A stretch of 43,935 nt of DNA from Zancudomyces culisetae (taxonomy: Eukaryota; Kickxellomycota; Harpellomycetes; Harpellales; Legeriomycetaceae): NCBI GenBank assembly GCA_001969505.1, contig LSSK01000027.1, forward strand, positions 1 through 43,935, written 5' to 3'. The notes under the pieces are model-generated. The model was not told the origin of the DNA, did no database searches, and saw only the letters and a list, made by a program, of their open reading frames with translations. Shown here piece after piece: positions 36,101 through 43,935 of this stretch. The first letter of the stretch is position 1. The number at the start of each line of letters is the position of its first letter. A program made the translations under genes and the position numbers.

Positions 36101-36830
36101 AAAGCGGAGAGTACAATAAAAACAAAATATAAACCATATAAATTATTACTATAACCTCTTAACATAGTTATTATTCAAAGTATTCAGAGGGGGAGCATAT
36201 ATTATATTGAAACATAAAGGCATTGCAGCACTTCAAGCAGACATATAGACAAAAATAACATATAAATACTATAGAAAGGGCTAAAGAAAATAAACAGGAA
36301 AAAAAAGACTAGCTACTGGGTTGGGTATAAGGGAATAGAAGCGGTAGTCAGAATACGCACAAAGAGTGACACGGTAAGAATAAAAGAGTAGTAATTTTAG
36401 TTCATATATTAAGGAAACAAGGAAACATCACCATGCAGAAGGCTGTGTAGTGGAGGGTGGTGGTGGTGGTAGTGGTAAAGTAATACAAGCGAGGGAAAAA
36501 GGAGAAGAAGGAAAAGATAAAACGGATTATAGCTAATACTCATTTCATTTTGCTTTTCTTCTTCAATGTCTAAAGACGCGGGTGGATGAGTGAAAAATGA
36601 AATGGGTTTAAAAGCAGTAACTCAAGAATAAATTCAGAATCTTGGATTGAGTTGAATAAATGGTTGTGTACAATATATAATTAAAACCTCAATTTTCTTT
36701 CTAATAGTATTATACTATTCTCTAAATTAGAATTGTACTAGAAAAGCCAGAGGGAAAAGTATTTTTACAAGTTGGTAAAAAGAAGACTTGACTAGAAAAA
36801 AGGCAAAAAGCGAAAAAAAAAAAGACAGAA
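33200..36830. other. Gene-poor region with unresolved coding-like fragments
   Basis: About 3.6 kb. Contains a C12 run (33286-33297), long A/T tracts and, between 33867 and 35190, several short plus-strand frames bounded by plausible splice signals (see the separate entry). From 35200 to 36830 I see only AT-rich sequence and the promoter of the P-loop gene, with short antisense frames that lack support. Confidence 0.5.
34652..35028 (+). CDS. Possible exons of an unrecognised gene (tentative)
   Basis: A TTAACAG acceptor at 34645-34651 opens a 40-codon frame (VKKACMLEFFSTLNRLQNKF...). A second frame from 34768 reads ...QLLVQYIEKRLVERDQLANW and DQVPVYLGTASDQYLMVPL to a GTAAGA donor at 34964. The following 38 bases carry a perfect TACTAAC (34989-34995) and a TAG acceptor. 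The next frame (DLFVGVFDL) ends at a GTAAGT donor at 35029. The composition looks coding, but the first two frames are not in phase, and I recognise no domain. It may be a real multi-exon gene or a decaying one. Confidence 0.3.
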
Positions 36831-38435
36831 ATGACACAAGTTCTAGTGTTGGTTGGACTTCCGGGATGTGGAAAGACTATTTTCAGTAGCCGGGTAGTTG
36901 CGCTTAATGCTGGATGGGTGTGCATAAACCAAGATGTCATTGGAAGTAGATCAGTGTGCGAAACGGAGGCACTCAAGGCATTAAAAGCGGTAAGTACAAC
37001 TGTTTTTTTAGATGTCTCTGCATTTTTTTTCTTTGTTGAAGGGGGGTGGGGGAGAAGTGGGAAAGCGATATCAACTTTAGGGTGGTATGCCACGTTTATG
37101 AATAGTATTAGAAAATATATACTTATGTATTTGGGTTTGGTTAAATAGGGGAAAAAAGTGATAATAGATAGATGTAATTTTGATGAAGATGAAAGAAAGA
37201 TCTGGGTAAAAGTTGCAGAGGAGGTCAGGTGTCCAATCGACTCGTTGTTCTTTGCAGTAAATGCAAAGGTATGTAAGGAGCGCGTCAAGAACCGTAAGGG
37301 GCATCCAAGTGGGGTTGAAGGCAAGTTTGGGGCGGAGGTGGTGGCACGGTTTGATAGAATCATGACAAGACCATCGACATATGAAGGGTTCAGATTTTGT
37401 CATGATATTCTTCCGCACTTGAACATTAGCGGTGGATCCACAATAGAAGCAATATATTGTGCAGAATCTATTAAAAAAATCATTGCATTGTTCCCACCAG
37501 CAAAGGCACCAGAGCCATGCCACAAGCACGAGGAGAAAAAACCAGGACCATGTTCACCAAATATCAAGGTAGAAGTGGATATTGAAAAGACTAAAAAAGT
37601 AGAAATTGATGTAACCGAAAGCAAAAAGAAGGAATGTGTTGAAGTAAAGACCAGCGAAGGGGCAAAGAAGATTGAGGTTGATGTCAAGGTAGAATCTAAG
37701 GATAAGAAGCCAGCGCCACCACCACAGTCAACACAGGTTACCTACAGTAAGACTAGCGACGAGTTTTGGTCGGCACCATGGGCAAACAAGCAGCTGACTG
37801 TAATCAAGCCCAACGAAGGATTTGGAACATACAAGGAAACCAAGGCGATGTGGGAAGATGAGCAACATACACAACACTTCAACCACTCGTTGTTTAACGA
37901 GCAAGCTGAGCGCGAGGACGGCAAGGGAAGAAAGGTCGAGAAGCGCAGTAGACATTTGCAGCATTCAGATCATATGGTCAATCCAACACGCGGCACAGCT
38001 CGGGCTTTCGATCACATGACGCTTGACAAGGACCAGAAGGGTCATCAAATGAACGGTGATGGCACCAAAGAGCATTTCCATGACAAGACACACTTCCATC
38101 ATCAGCATGAGCACGAAGAAGATGTCAAGATGGGCCTTGCACGAACCTACGAGCACAAACACATGTCCAACATCAGGCACATCCACAAGGGCGACCCAGA
38201 CAAGGCACGTACCGAGGCGTTTGAACATCGTTCATTCAACTATGCGTTTAAGGGTGGATCTGGCCTTGATCCCGAGAAAATCATGATGAGTTCGTCCAAA
38301 AACAAGTTGCGCTTTGAAGATGAAATCAAGGCCAGTTTCCACAACCTGCCTATGCAGGAGCGATTCAAGTTTGTTCAAAACGTAAAGTGGGAAACTGAAT
38401 TGCCTACAAAACCCAACTTTAGTGTTTTTAAATAA
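36831..38435 (+). CDS. P-loop polynucleotide-kinase-like protein with His-rich repeat tail, two exons
   Basis: Exons 36831-36989 and 37149-38435, intron 159 bases (GTAAGT...AAATAG), 481 residues. Residues 1-165 are a P-loop kinase of the PNKP/AAA_33 type: Walker A GLPGCGKT (9-16), QDVIGSR, then after the join IIDRCNFDEDER (58-69; family DxTN-like step), KERVKNRKGHPS lid and RPSTYEGF. Such domains phosphorylate polynucleotide 5' ends or small molecules; the substrate here is unknown. Residues ~192-240 hold four ~13-residue repeats of alternating Val/Ile and acidic residues ending in Lys (VEVDIEKTKK, VEIDVTESKKK, VEVKTSEGAKK, IEVDVKVES). Residues ~290-415 contain about 20 histidines in degenerate ~24-residue repeats with an aromatic-x-His core (HFNHS, AFDHM, HFHD, TYEHKHM, AFEHRSF). 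The C-terminal half prefers C/G-ending codons, unlike its neighbours. The kinase call is good; the tail is unrecognised. Confidence 0.85.
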
Positions 38436-38553
38436 TTCTTATCATTCAAAAATGTTATACCCATATATATTATGCTAAATAAAAACAAACTCAATAAACC
38501 AGTTTTTTTAAAAAAAACAAAAACAAAAACAAAAACAAAACAGAGAAAAACAC
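38436..38553. other. Short convergent spacer with AAAAAC repeat
   Basis: 118 bases between the stop codons of the P-loop gene and RPT6, with an AAAAAC hexamer repeat at about 38514-38540. Both transcripts must terminate here or overlap. Confidence 0.7.
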
Positions 38554-39995
38554 CTATTTAAACAGCTTCCTAATCGATACATTGCTGTCTGAATCCTTCT
38601 TCATCACCTTTGAAACGGCCAGCTCGAAATCTTCCTGTGTTACATGGACTCGGCGCTCTCGCAACGCGTACATTCCTGCTTCAGTGCACACACCCTTGAC
38701 TTCTGCTCCACTAGAACCTGTCATCATTTCTGCAACCTTTCGTAGGTTGATTCCACGTGTCAGATTCATCTTGCGCGAGTGAATCTTCAAAATATCGTGT
38801 CTGGCTGCCTCGTTCGGTGGTGGAAACTCGATTTTGCGGTCAATACGCCCGGGTCTCAGCAATGCTGAATCCAGAATATCTATTCTGTTTGTTGCCATAA
38901 TCACCTTGATATCTTGTGTCGGCTCAAATCCGTCCAGCTGATTTAGCAACTCCAACATTGTGCGCTGAACTTCAGAGTCTCCTCCTCCTGTCCCCGACTC
39001 TCCACGAGACGATCCTATCGAGTCTATTTCATCCATAAAGATGATGGATGGTGCATGCTCTCTTGCCATCACAAACAGCTCACGCACCATTCTGCTTCCT
39101 TCACCAATGTATTTTTGTACCAACTCTGATCCAGATACCCTAATAAACTTACAGTCTGTGTGGTGCGCCACTGCTCTTGCCAAAAGCGTCTTTCCTGTTC
39201 CTGGTGGTCCATACAGGAGCACTCCCTTAGGCTGTGCTATTCCAAGCGCCTCGAACAATTCTGGATGCTTTACTGGCAGCTCTATCACCTCTTTAATCTC
39301 TTTAATTTGCTTGTCCAATCCTCCTACCATATCATATGTAGAATCAGGCACCTTTTCCACCATCATAAGACTCACCAATGGATCCACATTGCTTGGAAGA
39401 ATCTTGTGTAGAACGTAGGAATCTGACCGAAGTGCCACTCGTGTTGAGGCTGTCAGCTTGGCTATGTCAACCTCTGGTGCGATATCTGCTATGTACTTGC
39501 CATCTGGCTGGATCTTTACCAATACCTTCTTTTTACCCATCAATTTCACTACTTCTCCGACCAATGAACCTGGTTCTTGTAGTAATTCCAGCTCTTCTTT
39601 CAGCATCCGCACTATTTTTTTTTATAATCCCATTTTCTTTTAATCATGCAAAATTTACCTTTTCTCCACTTCAAGCTTTCAACAACAAACAGTAAGACCG
39701 TAAAACAAAAAAAAAACACACAGTTCTAGAAGTTTATCTCTTTGAATATTGCTTTTCATACATATCCCTAACTATTGTCATTATAATTTATAGTCTTACC
39801 TCTTCCATTTAAAATATTTCTTTGTGCTTCCAATCTCTTCAGATTGTTCTTTTTTTCTACTATAAGCTGCTCGCATTTTTGTATTTTGCTCTGGTAGAAA
39901 TCCTCAACTTCCTTTCGTTCCTCTTCCTTCGAGCTTTCCATCATACCGTGCAGCTCTTTCTTATTTATCCCTTGCTCAACCATTACCTGTGCCAT
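38554..39995 (-). CDS. RPT6: 26S proteasome regulatory ATPase Rpt6, two exons
   Basis: AAA ATPase of the 19S base ring that unfolds and threads ubiquitinated substrates. Exons 39995-39800 and 39611-38554, intron 188 bases, 417 residues, typical length. The exon join restores [20 protein letters not shown], the coiled-coil to OB-fold hinge seen in all Rpt6. Motifs: DSTYDMVGG, Walker A GPPGTGKT (200-207), Walker B IIFMDEID (255-262), [41 protein letters not shown] and [13 protein letters not shown]. It ends SIRKLFK; as in yeast Rpt6 there is no HbYX tail. A second possible donor lies right after the third codon (CAG|GTAATGG) but the frame is open through it. Confidence 0.97.
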
Positions 39996-40514
39996 TTTGC
40001 CGATTGTTATATTTTACTAGAATTAATAGACTGGGTTGAATAAACGCAATCTAGTTATTTATTTAGGCATTTATTTCGTAAGCATTTTTTTTTTTCGCTC
40101 TTGAATTTCTCTGCCTTATTTGCAACCCAACCACATTTCCAAAATTCTTTTTCATTTGTTTATTATTATTTTTTTTTGCTTCCCTCGCCAAATCTTTTAC
40201 GTCAGCACAAAGCTAGGCTAATTTGCAAAACCAATATGCTAGAATAGTTACAACGAATGAAATCACAAAAAAAGTCTCACAAATACTATAACACTGGGTT
40301 TTACTACTCTCTACGCATCCTCTATTCAAAAAAAAAGAAGCTATATCCAGGCATGTTCAACCCGAATGGTGCATATATATGAATGGATATTTATTTTACC
40401 ACAATTCTTAATAATCTACAACATATAACCTGGGATAGTTCCTCCCCCCTCGTCCCTTAGAAAGATAAACATATAAAAATAAAGCACACACACACATACA
40501 CACACACCTGATAC
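39996..40514. other. Intergenic: RPT6 promoter and 3' flank of the FMN-oxidase-like gene
   Basis: AT-rich spacer between two minus-strand genes with T/A runs and an interrupted CA repeat at 40485-40507. No PACE-like proteasome element (GGTGGCAAA) is visible on either strand, although such sites control proteasome genes in S. cerevisiae. Confidence 0.5.
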
Positions 40515-41708
40515 TTATGGATATACATCCAAACTACTCCAATTAGTTTGTGATCCACTCTCACGTTCAGTATATATAGTCCTTTTGTGAGGAGATCCAG
40601 ACAAGTCGCAGTAATCAACGGTATCCACCTTAATTACCAGCAGCACTATTTGTTCCAATGCTATTTCTCTTATTTCCTGGTCACTCTTATCTCGCATTTG
40701 CCTCATCTCCTCTTCTTTTATGGGTAGCCCTGGTCCCGGACCTGCGTACCACCTTTTTAATCCTTGCGACTGTGTATCTATTACTTTCTTTAGCATATCT
40801 TCATAGTCTATGGATTCGGCTAAAAAAAAATTATACGAGTAATATTAGTAAACAATCAATATTTTATATGGTTTGTTTGCTTTACTACACGCAACATCGT
40901 CGCTTATAAGTACAAACAGTCCAAAGATTTTTATGCCCCCAACCGACCCAGTTTTAAATATAGTAACACCTACCTTCAGCTTCACCACTGTCCTCTTTCC
41001 CAGCTTGCACTTCAGGCACTGCTGTACCTTGTAGGAGCTCTTTCTTGTAAAGATGTTTACTTAGTTCCATTTTCATTTTTTCGTTCTCTTGATCAAATGG
41101 AGAGTGTGAAATAAGTATGGCCTTTCCAGAAAACCGATACTGCTCTGATGTGTTTGGAAACCAGCTACAAGTTTAATACATATTTGTTACAGAGCCAACT
41201 CTTTGCATTCATTTGTTTATATCCTACTATATACTCCCCTATTTATTCATCGAGCAAGAATACAACCCCCCAGCCCATAATAAGGATGAAATGGTTACAT
41301 AAAAAAGAAAACAGTTGGGTTACATTTGATATTCAACATTGTGGTTGCCAACTATCTCCTCCACTTTACGGGTTCGTATGTGTGTACCAATAACCATCAG
41401 ATCAGATGTAAATCCAGAGATAGGAAACATTTCAACATCTGTCTTGCCCAAAAACCCTCGAAATACAACCGCTCTTACTTTGGGTTTTCCTTCTTTGGTA
41501 ACGCTGGCTAAACTACCCAAAACTATATATTCAAGAGTAAAATTAGATTTGTACACATCAGTAGTACACTCCACCTGCCAAAAAGATAAATACCCAAACC
41601 ACTACACAGAAAGTAAAAGATAATTATCGGTTTACCTGGTTGGGATTTCGGAGTCAAATGCTCTCTGAGCGATCTAACAAGCATATTTCTCCAGGGTGCC
41701 ACCGCCAT
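40515..41708 (-). CDS. Pyridoxamine-phosphate-oxidase-like FMN-binding protein (Alr4036 family), four exons
   Basis: Exons 41708-41636, 41522-41324, 41164-40974 and 40819-40515, introns 113, 159 and 154 bases, 255 residues, all joins in phase. The N-terminus MAVAPWRNML and exon 2 LGSLASVTKEGKPKVRAVVF then RGFL are the split-barrel flavin-binding signature. They are followed by DLMVIGTHIRTRKVEEI and, across the next join, IWFPNTSEQYRFSGKA, matching the family CWYFPKTREQFR-like block. Exon 4 has AESIDYEDMLKK and GPGLPIKEEEM, with a less conserved tail. The family binds FMN and is related to pyridoxine phosphate oxidase, but its reaction in fungi is not established. The first acceptor (TATATAG) was chosen because the nearer GGCAG gives the wrong phase. 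Confidence 0.85.
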
Positions 41709-42832
41709 ATTGTGAATTCTTTTTTTTTCCTAGTTTGAAAAATAGAAATGTACTCTATATCTGTTTCCTAACCTTTCTACTAGTTTATGTATTCAAACTC
41801 ATATATTATTCAGTCTCAACACCTATATCTCCATACTATCTCTGTTTCATCGATTATTTTTAGAGTTTCAAATACAATATTTTCAGATTACATATTGACC
41901 CAAAGATAGTCGGGTGGAAAATAGAAGAAAGAAAAGACTAGACCATCTCTGCTCCTCATTACCTTTAAATGATAACAATCATAAAACATTCAGCTTTACC
42001 GTTTCGTGTTAATATAGTAGCTTTTTATCTACTTAAAAGCTGTGTATACCATTGCGAGTTTTTTAATCCAAAAATCCAAAAAATCACGTGTATAACGTCT
42101 CAAAATGACACTTTACACGAAACACAGGAATAGCTCTGAACATATCATCCGCTTTGCTACACTGCTCTTGTGAACCTCGCCCTCCCCACCATTTCATGAA
42201 CCTTTTCCTCTCCTCTGGATTAGCCTCACCACGTATTTTATACTATCCATTCAATTGCCTTTTTTCATCTCATGCCAGATTTGCAGCAAATTGGAAATTG
42301 GCATAATATAGCTTAATTGATTAAATGGATAGGCTCGGTAAAATGTATCAAGTTTGATTTGCTGACAAATACAAATCTCAAGGGGGCATGTTGATAGCAA
42401 TTCTGAAATTATGTGAGAAAGAAAATAACACATCATTTGGCAAACTAAGCTACATTTCTCATAAGTCTGATAACCAAGTTATTATAGATCCATGACAAGT
42501 TAAAGTGGCTTCATATTTGCTTTTTCGTTTTGGAGCTTTATTCGGAAACATCGAATCGCTTTGTTGGTAGAAATGGTGTGGGGAGTACTAAAACATAGTA
42601 GTTACTAAAGAAAAGCGTAGAACAAAATATAACTTCCAAACACAAACGAAAAAGCACATTCTCAATATATAGTTCTTTGTCAAAGCATATATAAAAACTA
42701 GTTGTGGGCCTTTACGCTTTTTTTTTTCATTGATCATTTTTTATAGTATTCTATAGAGTCATTTTACTGTTTCTTCATTTGCAGACTACTACTTACTGTG
42801 TCAAAGAGTGAAAAATATATAAAAACACAAAA
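41709..42832. other. Divergent promoter region of FMN-oxidase-like and YCII genes
   Basis: 1.1 kb with no gene seen. A palindromic CACGTG (42085-42090) lies about 380 bases upstream of the FMN-oxidase-like ATG and could bind a bHLH factor. TATATAAAAA strings near 42688 lie about 140 bases upstream of the YCII gene. Confidence 0.5.
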
Positions 42833-43117
42833 ATGGGTGAATATTTGGTTTTGGTTAGAGACTTTACAGATGCAGACTGCATCAACCGCCGAATGCAAGT
42901 CAGAGAAAAGCACCTGGACAATGCACGGGCACTGATGAGGAAAGGGCATGTCATAAACATTGGTGGTGCTCTGGGTGACGGCGATGGAAAACTGGTTGCC
43001 AGCGCACTGGTCTGCATAGCCGACTCTGAAGAGCAAATCAAGGAGGTTCTTGAAAGCGATATTTATGTCAAAAATAACGTCTGGGATCTGAGTACGCTTC
43101 GTATTTCCAAGCTCTAA
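42833..43117 (+). CDS. YCII (YciI-like) domain protein
   Basis: Single-exon 94-residue protein starting MGEYLVLVRDFTDADCINRR after an ACACAAAA leader. It is a compact dimeric alpha-beta barrel family: EYLVLVRD strand, VREKHLDNARALMRKGHV helix with the conserved His, GGALGDGDGKLVASALVCIA hairpin and the EEQIKEVLESDIYVKNNVWD helix-strand. In fungi the family is usually of this length. The activity is not established; a conserved His/Asp pair suggests possible enzyme function. No intron is needed. Confidence 0.88.
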   Translation: MGEYLVLVRDFTDADCINRRMQVREKHLDNARALMRKGHVINIGGALGDGDGKLVASALVCIADSEEQIKEVLESDIYVKNNVWDLSTLRISKL

Positions 43118-43902
43118 AAAAAGGGGAAGGGTGCTTCGCATGGATGTAGCATGGACAAGTCAAAAGAAAAGAAGTAAGAAGCTAGGGAATGGTGCGGATC
43201 GGGATGTGACGCCCTTTTCTTCCTATATTTGCTTTTGTTTTGCATCTATTACTTGGTTTTATATTAAGTATAGAGTTTAATTTTCTCGCGGCTTTGACTA
43301 GAGGTTATCTTGCTTAAATAAAAAGAATTGAAATTAAAATGGTTTATATTGCAGCGTATTTGCGAGTGTTAGTTTTGTATAGTGTAAAAGGTTGATTTAG
43401 TAATAAAAATCCAGATTACTTTTGTAAATAGACTAATATACTTGAACAACCGGTCGACTTCTGAGATGGTGAAGTGTGTGTGTGTGTGTGTGGGGCTATC
43501 TTATTATTATTAGAGCAAACTTCCCAACTAGCGGGGGTATCATCCACACCATTACTTGATTAAAGTACTAGAGTTTTAGGAGCTTTACTTAGTACATTGC
43601 AGTATAACAACCAAAAGTCTCAAAGGTTGCACCATTTCCTTAAAGAGTGCTAACAAAAGCGTAAATTGCTAATGAACTGCTTTTCCAAACAACTTTTCTT
43701 CTTGCTCTAGATCCTAGTATTTAAAAAAAGTACTAACGTGTCATTCCATAATGTACCAGACAATTTTCAGCAGAGCGTTCTGGCTTTCAGAAAAAATTTT
43801 ACGCTAACACAGTCGCTCAATTAGCAGTTTCGCTATTAGTTTGATGTACACATTTCATAATATTCTGTTTTTACATGCTGGATATCAGTTAACTTATCCT
43901 TA

Positions 43903-43903
<1 letters not shown>
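43118..43903. other. 3' flank of the YCII gene to contig end
   Basis: AT-rich sequence with a GT dinucleotide repeat at 43475-43491. No gene seen. Confidence 0.55.

Positions 43904-43935
<32 letters not shown>
43904..43935. repeat. Terminal poly(C) run, probably an assembly artefact
   Basis: The window ends in 32 consecutive C bases after AT-rich sequence. No telomere-like unit precedes it, so it looks like an unresolved homopolymer or a technical tail at a contig end. Confidence 0.85.

Noticed and set aside
1-43935. tRNA, rRNA, CRISPR arrays, transposons and LTRs
   Set aside because: Scanned for tRNA B-box strings, regularly spaced repeats and transposase or reverse-transcriptase motifs; none was convincing by eye.

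Overview
The window is AT-rich nuclear DNA from a fungus. Fungal content includes a TFIIIC TPR subunit, a Cbk1/Orb6-type NDR kinase, a fungal-type YEATS2-like protein and a bZIP factor. Most genes are interrupted by one to five spliceosomal introns. CTG must be read as leucine, for example in the Rpt6 and bZIP coiled coils, so no CUG-clade code is visible. The eS25 protein resembles those of early-diverging fungi and animals more than Saccharomyces, but I cannot name a species. The left end cuts a gene. Position 15193-15847 is an assembly gap and the right end is a pure C run, so this looks like a draft contig.

Layout. 1-436: 5' part of an unknown minus-strand gene. 918-1746 (-): ribosomal protein eS25, whose first coding exon is only the ATG. 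3328-6207 (+): membrane-anchored 5'-nucleotidase-like ectophosphatase. 6756-8492 (-): NDR kinase. 11375-17544 (+): very large TFIIIC subunit (Tfc4/Sfc4-like) containing the gap. 17682-20430 (-): six-exon YEATS2-like histone acyl-lysine reader. 21010-22457 (-): GTP cyclohydrolase I in at least six exons. 23641-25073 (-): L-threonine aldolase, three exons. 25869-27339 (-): bZIP factor. 32107-33199 (+): CCDC6-family coiled-coil protein, found only by joining exons across frames. 36831-38435 (+): P-loop polynucleotide-kinase-like protein with a long His-rich repeat tail. 38554-39995 (-): 26S proteasome ATPase Rpt6. 40515-41708 (-): Alr4036-type FMN-binding oxidase-like protein. 42833-43117 (+): small YCII-domain protein. 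Two gene-poor stretches (27.3-32.1 kb and 33.2-36.8 kb) flank the CCDC6-like gene. The second holds coding-like fragments with good splice signals that I could not resolve.

The genes are housekeeping and regulatory functions typical of a eukaryotic chromosome, not an operon or island. No shared pathway links neighbours, and pairs are convergent or divergent in the usual way. Most of what is worth a second look is gene structure: 3' splice sites almost always ending in TAG after A/T-rich sequence, hidden multi-exon genes, an apparent gap in a conserved enzyme core (GTP cyclohydrolase), and one unusual domain fusion (P-loop kinase plus histidine repeats). I see no convincing mobile element, CRISPR array, tRNA or rRNA.
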